Part shown: piece by piece, positions 8,501 through 15,663 of the stretch
Layout: each line of letters opens with the position of its first letter
Numbering within the stretch: the stretch's first letter is position 1
Assembly (NCBI GenBank): GCA_963660435.1
Contig: CAVKYI010000007.1
Coordinates: 17,571 to 81,570 of the forward strand
Length of the DNA stretch: 64,000 nucleotides
Source: Hallerella sp963660435
Lineage (GTDB): Bacteria > Fibrobacterota > Fibrobacteria > Fibrobacterales > Fibrobacteraceae
Reading direction: 5' to 3'
Notes under the pieces: model-generated
The model's input: the letters and a program-made list of their open reading frames with translations, nothing else
Told to the model about the DNA's origin: nothing
Databases searched by the model: none
Translations under genes and position numbers: made by a program

Positions 8501-9992
8501 GCCACCCCTTCTTCTGCGCCCGCAGAATTTTCGAACAGAGCATCGGCGAAAGAGTCAGCGCGCAAAATGTCGAAATCACGACGGTTCCTATCATGACCGC
8601 CACAAATTCCCGAAAGAGAAGCCCGGTCGTTCCGCCAAGCGCAAGCATCGGAACGAACACGGCCATCAGCACGACGGACGTAGCGATAACGGCGAAGAAT
8701 ATTTCGTCCGTCCCGGCGACGGCTGCCGCCTGCGGTGACATCTTGCGTTCTATCTTCTGGTAGATATTTTCCACGATAACGATAGCGTCATCGACGACAA
8801 GCCCAATCGCAAGAACCATCGCAAGCAGAGTCAGCACGTTTATCGAAAAGTCGAAAAGATAGAGCACGAAGAAGCTTCCGACAATCGAAACCGGAATGAC
8901 GACCATCGGAATAAGCGTAGAGCGGACTTCCCGCAGAAAGAGAAATATCACGGCGATGACAAGCAGGAACGAAATGAAAATCGTCTCGATGACTTCCCGG
9001 ATGGAGGAACGGATATTTACCGAAGAATCCATGCCGCTAAGAATCTGGATGTCCGACGGCAGATCCCTGCGAATGTCCTCGATGCGCTTGTAAAATTCGT
9101 CCGCGATCGCGACATGGTTCGTACCGGGCTGCGCAATGATGGCGATAGCAATCACGTTCTTCCCGTTTCGCTTGAATCCGGTGCGCGTATCCTGCGGTTC
9201 GTAGTGAACGGTCGCCACGTCCGAAATCCGGATGACGGAACCGTCCGACGCGATCTTGACGGGGACCGAGTTGAAATCCGACGGGGATTCCAGGCGTCCG
9301 AGCGTGCGGACGGAAAGATCCGTCACCTGCCCTTCGATTTTTCCCGCGGGAAGCTCCTCGTTTTCCTTCGAAAGAGCCGCCGAAATTTCCGAAGCGGTCA
9401 CGCCCAACGCCTTCATGCGGAGAGGGTCGAGCCAAAGTCGCACGACCGGAGTCTTTTCCCCCCAGAGATTCACTTCCGAGACACCGGAAATCGTCTGCAG
9501 GCGTTCCTTCACCTGGTTCGAAGCGATTTCCGAAAGCTCCATCGCGTCCCGCACGTCCGAAAGAAGGCTCGCGATGAGGATCGGGTCCGAATCCGAGTCG
9601 GACTTGTACACGACAGGAGCGTCGGCGGCATCTGGAAGTTTCCGCTGCACGCGGGAGACCCTGTCGCGGATATCGTTTGCCGCCGCTTCCAGATCGGTTC
9701 CCACCTCGAACTCGGCGCGGATCGTGGAGCTGCCGTCTGAACTTGTCGATGTGAGGGACTTGATGCCCGATGCGCTGTTGATGGACGCTTCGAGGATCTC
9801 GGTCACTTCCGTCTCGACGACAGCGGCGTTCGCTCCGGAATAGCTCGTCCGCACCGTGATAATCGGCGAATCGACATTCGGATATTCGCGGATTCCCAGA
9901 TTCATCGCCCCGAAAGCCCCGATGAGAAGGATGCCCAGGGCAAGAACCGTCATCAGCACGGGACGGCGAATGGAAAGAGTCGATAATCTCAT
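5586..9992 (-). CDS. RND efflux permease fused to a TolC-type outer membrane channel
   Basis: 1468-residue fusion. Residues about 1-1000 are an HAE-1-type RND permease: a transmembrane helix at 12-30, porter domains, the proton-relay pair Asp401-Asp402 in GLVVDDAIV, and Lys917 in GLVTKNG (equivalents of AcrB Asp407/408 and Lys940). A basic linker (about 1004-1023) leads to a hydrophobic stretch that looks like a signal peptide and ends in an ASA site at 1045-1047. Residues 1048-1468 form a complete outer membrane factor with two repeats of long helices and beta segments. Permease and channel are normally separate genes. The adaptor gene lies just upstream and overlaps by 4 nt (ATGA), so the operon supplies a whole tripartite pump. 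No frameshift is seen at the junction. Confidence 0.92.
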   Translation of the reverse strand: MRLSTLSIRRPVLMTVLALGILLIGAFGAMNLGIREYPNVDSPIITVRTSYSGANAAVVETEVTEILEASINSASGIKSLTSTSSDGSSTIRAEFEVGTDLEAAANDIRDRVSRVQRKLPDAADAPVVYKSDSDSDPILIASLLSDVRDAMELSEIASNQVKERLQTISGVSEVNLWGEKTPVVRLWLDPLRMKALGVTASEISAALSKENEELPAGKIEGQVTDLSVRTLGRLESPSDFNSVPVKIASDGSVIRISDVATVHYEPQDTRTGFKRNGKNVIAIAIIAQPGTNHVAIADEFYKRIEDIRRDLPSDIQILSGMDSSVNIRSSIREVIETIFISFLLVIAVIFLFLREVRSTLIPMVVIPVSIVGSFFVLYLFDFSINVLTLLAMVLAIGLVVDDAIVIVENIYQKIERKMSPQAAAVAGTDEIFFAVIATSVVLMAVFVPMLALGGTTGLLFREFVAVMIGTVVISTFCALTLSPMLCSKILRAQKKGWLYRKTEPFFEWLNRLYDRLLNAFLRVRGIVFVIIAVLLLVAYYCFTHLSSEMAPLEDSNMFMVNISAPEGTGLAQTKKMTEAFVEEMTALMDSSEYEEIQAGARSGGSSMIRVTLVSDKSKRRSQSEIARAVQVLGATYPDLRVMVFEPQSISTSRGGLPIQFVLQAGDIETLRDLLPKFTAEAENSPVFSVVNSNLKFTKPELHVEILREKAQDQGVSVDDIAQAVALSMGDQTYGEYYKDGRQYDIIGGVPYEYRSSPSKLEEISVRNASGEMLSISNFITYSEKSASPSLPRYNRFSAATVSAGLMPGMTVGDGVAEMRRIARKVIPDSLNVQTELSGSSKEYEESSSGLYIVFLLALACIFLVLAGQFESFRSPFVTFFTVPLSIAGAIVSLYFFGQTLNIFSEIALILLIGLVTKNGILIVEFANQVAERTGCSRLAAAKKSARLRFRPILMTSFSTVLGALPLILTGTPSRVAMGVTIVCGLSFATFLTLFVVPAAYSFFAGKPSKRISLDREEKSFSKTKSPVFACLSLLVLGAVLFPQTASALSPDEAVRIALSKNSSTLLSEESVKSAEASVKSSRKGLLPTVDISLSRYYTYGDEYSRSQSGVKTDIDNDLGHSDAFQLAVNYTVFNGFGDVSNFRASKALVESYRAEHRSVRETVAASVLGAYLDAVMAKASLELSDSNLSVSHARRELYENRLAAGSATRLDYLSSQMDFASDSASNLLLRSDLSASIRTLDELLGGGSVQKGSDIQDSFEIDRNPYWKTPDGLETAKRRALENNAELFSAKASLNYAQVNRKAANSSLFPKLDLHGSLNATASASEKGNPEKSNQEYFRVGAALSWNLFNGLADDAKMETAKIAERSAQIQTEKVRLNVETRVANAVDTHLRALESLDVAEGNDSLALEMLKLGRERLKEGRITNFEFRETQNQWRSAREALLSAKVAAAKAEIQVKLLTGEILDATN

Positions 9993-11083
9993 TCGTGCGC
10001 CTCGTAACTCATGTTGTTGTTGATTTCCTTCACCTCGACACCCATGCCGCTGCGCAAGCTCATCAGACCGGATACGATTACCGTGTCCCCGGCAGAAAGT
10101 CCCTGGATAACATTGACCGTAATCGGAGTCCGAAGTCCTGTCTTCACATAGACCTGTTCCGCCTTGCCCGCTTTCGCGATAAAGACATAGGCGCCGCTTG
10201 CGTCGAGCGTTATCGCCTCGGACGGAATGGGCATTCCGGTTTCCGAACCCGTTCCAAAGACGAGATTCACCCGGACAAAGGATCCGGCGATAAACTTTCC
10301 TTCTGGATTTTTCAAGACGGCGCGAACCTTTCGCGTACGGCTCGTATTCGAAATCTCGGAATCCATAAAGCGGACTTTCGCCTCGACGCTCGTCCCCTGC
10401 TCGTCATCGACAAGAGTCACCCGGTCTCCGTCCGAAAGGGCGCGGGAATAGCGCTGCGGAAGATCAAACTCCGTCAGGAGTTCCCTTGAATCCACGAGGG
10501 TCGCGATTTCGGATCCCGCCGTCATGTAGGCGCCTTCCGAAACCCGAACGACACCGAGCTTACCCGAAAACGGCGCGCGGATTTCCGTCTTCGAAATCTG
10601 CGCTTCGAGAAGTTCTTTCGACGCTTCCGAAAGCTTGACGGCGTTTTCCGCAGATTCCAGTTCTTCGGCTGTCGCTCCGTCCTTTTCAAAAAGGGCGCGA
10701 GTGCGGGCTTCCTTCCTTTTGGCCAGTTCAAGCGTCGCTTTCGCGCTTTTCAGGCTCGCGCGAAGTTCGGAATCGTCGAGCTTTGCCACCAGGGTCCCCT
10801 TGGAAACGCGCGCTCCGTCGGAAGCGTAGAGTTTCACAAGCCGTCCCGATGTTTCCGTCTTGAGTTCCACCCGATTTTTCGCAACAAGCTCGCCGCTTGC
10901 GGAATATGTCCCTGTCGTAGAATCCGGCCTTGCGATATATCCCGAGACCCGAAGCGCGCTCTGGGCCTTTGCCGGAGAACCTTGGGACTTCGCCTTGTCC
11001 GCCGCGGAATCCGAAGAGGAACAGGACAAAAGGCCGAACGAAATAGACAGGATGGACAACGCCAAAACGAAAAATTTCTTCAT
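9989..11083 (-). CDS. RND efflux periplasmic adaptor, HlyD/AcrA family lipoprotein
   Basis: 364-residue membrane fusion protein. The signal sequence ends in a lipobox with Cys21 (GLLSC), so it is anchored by lipid. It then has a split biotinyl-lipoyl domain (VELKTETSGRLVKL and APFSGKLGVVRV halves) around a helical hairpin with coiled-coil character (about 105-155), then a beta-barrel and a membrane-proximal domain. It would bridge the permease and channel of the downstream fusion protein. AAAGGT lies 6 nt before the ATG. It is the first gene of the operon and overlaps the permease gene by 4 nt. The pumped substrate is unknown. Confidence 0.93.
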   Translation of the reverse strand: MKKFFVLALSILSISFGLLSCSSSDSAADKAKSQGSPAKAQSALRVSGYIARPDSTTGTYSASGELVAKNRVELKTETSGRLVKLYASDGARVSKGTLVAKLDDSELRASLKSAKATLELAKRKEARTRALFEKDGATAEELESAENAVKLSEASKELLEAQISKTEIRAPFSGKLGVVRVSEGAYMTAGSEIATLVDSRELLTEFDLPQRYSRALSDGDRVTLVDDEQGTSVEAKVRFMDSEISNTSRTRKVRAVLKNPEGKFIAGSFVRVNLVFGTGSETGMPIPSEAITLDASGAYVFIAKAGKAEQVYVKTGLRTPITVNVIQGLSAGDTVIVSGLMSLRSGMGVEVKEINNNMSYEAHE

Positions 11084-11178
11084 GATTTACCTTTTCAAGT
11101 AAAGACCTCGCCATTTAGATGCATAGCCCAAAATTCCGGTTTCAAAAAAATCGGACAGGATTTCGCCAAAACGGCAAT

Positions 11179-12507
11179 TCAGTTCGAAACGGATATTTCG
11201 GGAAACGCGAGTGCCGGGACCTGGAGCGTCGTATAGGCATCCGGGTATTCGGATCCGATGGCGACAAGCGTTTCGAGCAGATCGACGAAATTCGCGCTGA
11301 GAGTCGCCCCTTCCACCGGATGCAGGATCTTTCCGTTTTCCGCATACATTCCCTGCACGCCGATACTCATTTCGCCGCTGACCGCGCTGCATCCGGAATT
11401 TCCCTCGAGACGAAGCACCAAAAGGCAGCGCGGAAAAAGCTCTAGAAGTTCCGCCGTCGTCCGCTCTCCGGGAAGAACGACAAGATTCGAAAAAGACGTA
11501 CCGACCTTTCCCGAGTAGGAACGCGCCGCGCAACCGTTGCTCTTTCGTCCTGCGACAGCCGCTGTTTCCAGATTGTAGAGATAATCCCCGAGAACGCCGT
11601 TTTCCACGATAGCCACGCGATCCGCAAAGGATCCTTCGCTGTCAAAAGTCCTTACGCCGGGAAGATCCTCGCGCGTCGGATCGGAATAGAGGGTAAGGTT
11701 CGCCCCGGCGATTTTCGTTCCCAGCCTTCCCTGCAAGCGGGACTGCCCCTTCTGGACCTGTTCCGCAAAAAAGGACGACGCATACATTCCGACGACTTGC
11801 CCGGCAACGCGTTCCGAAAGGACCACGGACATCTTTCCGCCTTCGATTTTAGAAGGTTCCAGAAGTTCCCTTGCGCGTTCCACGGATTTCCGCGCGATTT
11901 TTTCCGCGGACAGTTCCGAAAGGGAAAGCGCGTTCTGATCGTATCCGCCCAGTTTTTTTGAACTTCCGCGTTCCGCGACAACTCCCGCCCCGGATCCGAT
12001 TCCATTTTCGCGCCTTTCGAAATAGACGCCGTTCGAGTTGGCAAAGACCGTGAAGCTTTCGTCCTTCTGGGTTCCGAGATAAGGCACGTTCGTCACTTCT
12101 TTCGAAAGTTCGAAACAGCGGTTCTCGATTTTCATGGAAAGTTCCGCCATCTGCTGGAGCGTCACATTCTTTAGGTCCGGATTATAGGGCAACTTTCGGA
12201 GCGGACGGCTTTCCGGGAACGGAAGCTCGACCGGCAGCGGTTTCGTAAAGGCCGTATGCAGGACCGCATCCTTCAGAGCCTGTCGCAAGGCGGATTCGGT
12301 CAAGCGTTCCGTGTAGGCGTAGCCGGGATTTCCAGCCTTGAAGACACGAATGCCGACTCCGACCGATTCGGAAATTTCCGTATTCTGGACCTTTCCCTTG
12401 AAAACCGAAACGCCTTCGGATTTCGAATGGCCCGCGACGATGTCAAAGGACGTCGCTTCCCTTTTCGCTTCTTCGGAAAGAAACTGGACCGCTTCCGTTA
12501 TCTTCAT
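11179..12507 (-). CDS. pmbA: TldD/PmbA family protein (TldE-like)
   Basis: 442-residue member of the TldD/PmbA family, which forms a TldD-TldE heterodimeric zinc protease acting on modified peptides. The sequence lacks the HExxxH metal motif of TldD, and its overall pattern (NSNGVYFERR near 160, SNLVVLPG near 358, a VSGEMSIGVQG-type segment near 390) fits the non-catalytic TldE/PmbA partner. No tldD is in this window. Its ATG overlaps the hemL stop by 4 nt, so it is co-translated with hemL. Confidence 0.88.
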   Translation of the reverse strand: MKITEAVQFLSEEAKREATSFDIVAGHSKSEGVSVFKGKVQNTEISESVGVGIRVFKAGNPGYAYTERLTESALRQALKDAVLHTAFTKPLPVELPFPESRPLRKLPYNPDLKNVTLQQMAELSMKIENRCFELSKEVTNVPYLGTQKDESFTVFANSNGVYFERRENGIGSGAGVVAERGSSKKLGGYDQNALSLSELSAEKIARKSVERARELLEPSKIEGGKMSVVLSERVAGQVVGMYASSFFAEQVQKGQSRLQGRLGTKIAGANLTLYSDPTREDLPGVRTFDSEGSFADRVAIVENGVLGDYLYNLETAAVAGRKSNGCAARSYSGKVGTSFSNLVVLPGERTTAELLELFPRCLLVLRLEGNSGCSAVSGEMSIGVQGMYAENGKILHPVEGATLSANFVDLLETLVAIGSEYPDAYTTLQVPALAFPEISVSN

Positions 12508-13787
12508 GGGCTCACCTTTTCAAACGCGACCTTCGCCGCGGCAATGGTTCTTTCGAGGATTTCGTCCGTATGGGAATTGCCGATAAAAGTCGTTTCGAAC
12601 TGGGACGGCGGAAAAAGAATGTCCTGGTCGAGCATCGCATGGAAAAAGGACGCAAAGCGCTTCGTGTTTGCGGAAAGGGCCGTTTCCGAATCGACGACCG
12701 GCCTCTCGGAAAAGAATACGGTGAACATCGAAGCGACCCGATTCACCTGGATGGAGACGCCCGCATCTTTCGCCGCGCTTCGAATTCCTTCGACGAGAAG
12801 TTCGCCCTTCCGTTCGAGCGCATCCCAGGGATTCAGCCTGAACAAAAGACGGAGCTGGGCAAGTCCCGCGGTCACCGCCATCGGGTTTCCGGAAAGCGTC
12901 CCCGCCTGATAGACCTTTCCTTCCGGGCTGACGTTTCGCATCAGGGATTCCTTTCCGCTGTAAGCGGCAAGCGGCATTCCCCCGCCGACAATCTTGCCGA
13001 GGGTAATCATGTCCGGAGTGACACCGAAACGCCTTGCCGCTCCGCCGGAAGAGACCCGAAATCCCGTCATCACCTCGTCAAAGACGAGAACCGCCCCGAA
13101 TCTGTCGCACAGTTCCCGAAGTCCCGAAAGGAATCCTTCTTTCGGCGGAACGCAGCCCATATTGCCAGCAACCGGTTCCACGATGACCGCGGCGATTTCT
13201 TTCGGATGGGCAAGGAAAAGAGCTTCGACCTGTTCGACGTGGTTGTAATCCGCGACAAGCGTATCTTCGGCAACGCCCGGAGTGACTCCTAGCGAGCTAG
13301 GCGTTCCATGGGTCATCGCCCCGGAACCCGCGAGAATCAGAAAGGAGTCCCCGTGTCCGTGGTAGCAGCCGCGGAACTTGACGATCTTGTTTCGACCGGT
13401 CGCTCCGCGCGCGACGCGTATCGCGCTCATCGTCGCTTCCGTTCCCGAATTCACCAGGCGAATCTTTTCCATGCCGGGAATCTTCGAAAGGATGAATTCC
13501 GCAAGTTCCACTTCGATATCCGTCCCCATTCCAAAGCTGAGCCCCCGCGAAAGTTCCTCGCGGAGCGCCTCGATGACTTCCGGCGGATTGTGCCCCAGGA
13601 TCATCGGTCCCCAGGAACCGATAAAATCGACCAGTTCGCGTCCATCGTCCGAATAGAGAAACGGGCCGTTCGCCCGCTTGACAAAGACGGGTTCCCCGCC
13701 GACACCGCCAAAGGCCCGTACCGGAGAATCCACGCCACCGGGCAGGACCTTGAGAGCCCGAGACCACCAGGAATTTTCTTTCGTCAT
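12504..13787 (-). CDS. hemL: Glutamate-1-semialdehyde 2,1-aminomutase
   Basis: 427-residue PLP enzyme that converts glutamate-1-semialdehyde to 5-aminolevulinate in the C5 haem pathway. The PLP lysine is Lys265 in LGKIVGGGMPL, and the preceding DEVMTGFR motif binds the cofactor pyridine ring. Length matches the family. The start was placed at the ATG at 13787, which overlaps the stop of the upstream acetyltransferase gene as ATGA; the 52-codon upstream extension is a shadow. It sits between an SGNH acetyltransferase and pmbA in one operon, with no functional link that I can see. Confidence 0.95.
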   Translation of the reverse strand: MTKENSWWSRALKVLPGGVDSPVRAFGGVGGEPVFVKRANGPFLYSDDGRELVDFIGSWGPMILGHNPPEVIEALREELSRGLSFGMGTDIEVELAEFILSKIPGMEKIRLVNSGTEATMSAIRVARGATGRNKIVKFRGCYHGHGDSFLILAGSGAMTHGTPSSLGVTPGVAEDTLVADYNHVEQVEALFLAHPKEIAAVIVEPVAGNMGCVPPKEGFLSGLRELCDRFGAVLVFDEVMTGFRVSSGGAARRFGVTPDMITLGKIVGGGMPLAAYSGKESLMRNVSPEGKVYQAGTLSGNPMAVTAGLAQLRLLFRLNPWDALERKGELLVEGIRSAAKDAGVSIQVNRVASMFTVFFSERPVVDSETALSANTKRFASFFHAMLDQDILFPPSQFETTFIGNSHTDEILERTIAAAKVAFEKVSP

Positions 13788-15226
13788 TCCAACCTCACTT
13801 TTTTCCAGCCTTCCGCGCCAAAGCGCAAGTCGCGTTCCACGAATTCCCAGACGAGAAGTTTCTTGTTTTTCAGCACACCGGAACGGCGCGCGAGCTTTTC
13901 CCGCACAAGCGTACTCGCGCCCCCGTCCGACACGATCGCGCACACGGGGACATGCAGATTCTTCGCCAGCCTGGAAATCCAGCCTGCGGACATCGGAGCG
14001 TCTGTCTCGTAGATTCGGGAGAAACTGTCGCCGATGACGAGAATCTGCGCATTCCGGAAGTCGCTTTTAAGCGGAACGCCCTTCGCGTTTCTTACGATAT
14101 TCGCCTCGACGGTCTGCACCGGGAACGCCTTTTCGAGATCCGCCATCGTCGCAATGTCCCCGCTGCGTTCCACGAGAACAAGCGAATCCGTCAATGACAC
14201 CTTCGCCAAATCCGCATAGAACGGAAACTTCCTTATCCTGCTTGCGACCGCCCTTGCCGCAACTTCCGCACCGCGAGGCGTCCAATGCGTATCGGTATTC
14301 AGATAGAGGAAATCGTTTTCGCCGTCGCGAATCTTTTCCTTGCGAAATGCCGAATAGAGATTCACCGTCTGCACGCCATGCGCTTCCAGGGAGTCGAGAA
14401 AGGCGAGCCCGGGAGAAATTCCTTCGCCCGATGCGCCATACATCGTCGGATTCAAGAACTCGGGATAGACCGAAGGCTTTCCGGGGACGACCACGACCAG
14501 AAGTTCCACGCCACGCTTTTCGAGTTCCGCGCGAAACGCAAGGACCGCTTCGATGGGATTGTCCAGGCTGTCCGCGTTCCAGGGACGCGGCCTCACCAGA
14601 AATTCCACGTCCTGCCGGTAGAAGAGAAATCCGGAATCCGCGCTAAGGGCCTTTTCTCCCGGATCGCGCAAGACATTCCATGCGAACGACTGGTAGAAGG
14701 GACGCGTCTTCTTGACAAAAGCGTTCTCCTTTTCCAGCCGACTTTCGAAAGCGCGCAAGTACTTGCCGCTCAAAAATCCGTAGTCGCTCCACGCTTGCAC
14801 GATTCTCCGCAAGGAAATACCGGAAAACATATCCCGGATCCTCTTTCCTTCGGCCTTTGCACTGTCGAGGAGCGACGCATCCGATTCAAGTTCCGAAAGC
14901 AGATCCTGAAAGCGCGAAATTCGCTTCACGGCGGAATCTGCCGAATCCACAGCCATGTAGGCATTGATTTCCACGAAATTCCGCTTCAGGTTCGATGCGA
15001 CATTTTCCAGATCGACAGCGGAATCCGAAAGAAGAAGTCCTCGCGAAAGGGAATCCGCTTCTCGGGAAAGAAGAATTTCCCGTTCAAGCGGAGAGACTGC
15101 GTTTCGAAAGATGTCTAGCGGCGCGAACGCCTCCCCTTTCCGCACGGAATGTGCAAAATCCCACGATGCGGGCAAAAGCAGCATCACGAAAAAGACAACC
15201 GTAAACAGGACATAAAGTCGCTTCAT
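13784..15226 (-). CDS. AlgJ/AlgX-like SGNH-type O-acetyltransferase
   Basis: 480-residue membrane-anchored or exported protein. Residues about 5-22 form an N-terminal hydrophobic segment, and a helical region to about 170 is followed by an SGNH-fold domain. Catalytic motifs are visible in AlgX-like order: DTHW (Asp312, His314) and GDSFS (Asp400, Ser401). AlgJ/AlgX proteins transfer acetyl groups to exported polysaccharides with an MBOAT partner. The MBOAT gene follows at 15662-17080 on the same strand, with a tRNA and repeats between. The ATG is only 11 nt from the 3' end of the tRNA-Arg, so the mRNA may be released by tRNA processing. The acceptor polysaccharide is unknown. Confidence 0.82.
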   Translation of the reverse strand: MKRLYVLFTVVFFVMLLLPASWDFAHSVRKGEAFAPLDIFRNAVSPLEREILLSREADSLSRGLLLSDSAVDLENVASNLKRNFVEINAYMAVDSADSAVKRISRFQDLLSELESDASLLDSAKAEGKRIRDMFSGISLRRIVQAWSDYGFLSGKYLRAFESRLEKENAFVKKTRPFYQSFAWNVLRDPGEKALSADSGFLFYRQDVEFLVRPRPWNADSLDNPIEAVLAFRAELEKRGVELLVVVVPGKPSVYPEFLNPTMYGASGEGISPGLAFLDSLEAHGVQTVNLYSAFRKEKIRDGENDFLYLNTDTHWTPRGAEVAARAVASRIRKFPFYADLAKVSLTDSLVLVERSGDIATMADLEKAFPVQTVEANIVRNAKGVPLKSDFRNAQILVIGDSFSRIYETDAPMSAGWISRLAKNLHVPVCAIVSDGGASTLVREKLARRSGVLKNKKLLVWEFVERDLRFGAEGWKKVRLE

Positions 15227-15237
15227 GGGTAAAAGAG

Positions 15238-15310
15238 TACCCCCACTGCGAATCGAACGTAGATCTCACCCTTAGGAGGGGCGTGCTCTATCCATTTGAG
15301 CTATGGGGGC
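15238..15310 (-). tRNA. tRNA-Arg (anticodon CCT)
   Basis: A full cloverleaf folds on the minus strand: acceptor GCCCCCA/TGGGGGT with a G-U first pair, D stem GCTC/GAGC, anticodon stem CGCCC/GGGTG, loop CTCCTAA with anticodon CCT, a 4-nt variable region, and T loop TTCGATT. One A-C mismatch lies in the T stem. The discriminator is A, and CCA is not encoded. It reads AGG codons. It lies 11 nt upstream of the SGNH gene on the same strand. Confidence 0.93.
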
Positions 15311-15342
15311 ATTTGCCATGCGCTTTACGACACAGCGGCACT

Positions 15343-15348
15343 AATATA
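15343..15348 (-). promoter_or_regulatory. Candidate -10 element for tRNA-Arg
   Basis: TATATT on the minus strand predicts transcription starting near 15336, about 26 nt before the tRNA 5' end. The same hexamer precedes recG, the 38596 gene, the 42747 gene, the macro-domain gene, ntpE and the leu leader. Confidence 0.4.
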
Positions 15349-15379
15349 GAAAATTTTTCGAGATGGAGGAAGAAATCGG

Positions 15380-15500
15380 TCAAGTGCGGAATGTGGAGAG
15401 TGAAGAGTGGAGAGTGGAGAGAGAATGTCATCCTGGAGGGAGCGGACCGCTTTGCGACTCCAAGATCCAAGCTCTCTCCGCTAAGCGCTGAAATGGCTAG
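15380..15500 (+). repeat. Dispersed intergenic repeat, family 2, divergent copy
   Basis: Starts with purine-rich GTGGAGAGTG-like repeats and continues with GTCATCCTGGAGggAGCGG. The same order of elements is found at 17530-17760 and, inverted, at 35455-35660. Together with the element at 15501-15663 and the promoter of tRNA-Arg it fills the gap 15311-15661; no gene is seen there. Confidence 0.6.
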
Positions 15501-15663
15501 AGGTCACCTCTAAAAATTGCTTTGGTTAAGAAAATTTGAATGAGACCAAGCGAAGGCAGGAATGAAAAGTGGCGAATACTGGATGTATTTGCCACTTTGA
15601 ATGACGAACCGGCGCGAAGCGTCGCAATCAAATTTTTGAAAATTGAATTTTTAGAGGTGACCT
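15501..15663 (+). mobile_element. MITE-like element with 18-bp terminal inverted repeats
   Basis: 163-bp non-coding element. Its ends are perfect 18-bp inverted repeats: AGGTCACCTCTAAAAATT at 15501-15518 and its complement at 15646-15663. The whole unit is an imperfect palindrome with a central hairpin (arms 15566-15578 and 15586-15598, one mismatch). A near-complete inverted copy lies at 63877-64000 and partial copies at 46744-46808 and 54710-54762. The outermost bases contribute to the stop codon of the neighbouring MBOAT gene. No transposase is present, so it would have to be moved by an enzyme encoded elsewhere. Confidence 0.75.

Noticed and set aside
5586..9992. The RND-channel fusion as a sequencing frameshift joining two genes
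   Set aside because: The frame is open over a coherent linker with its own signal-like segment, and no stop or start remnant lies near the junction.
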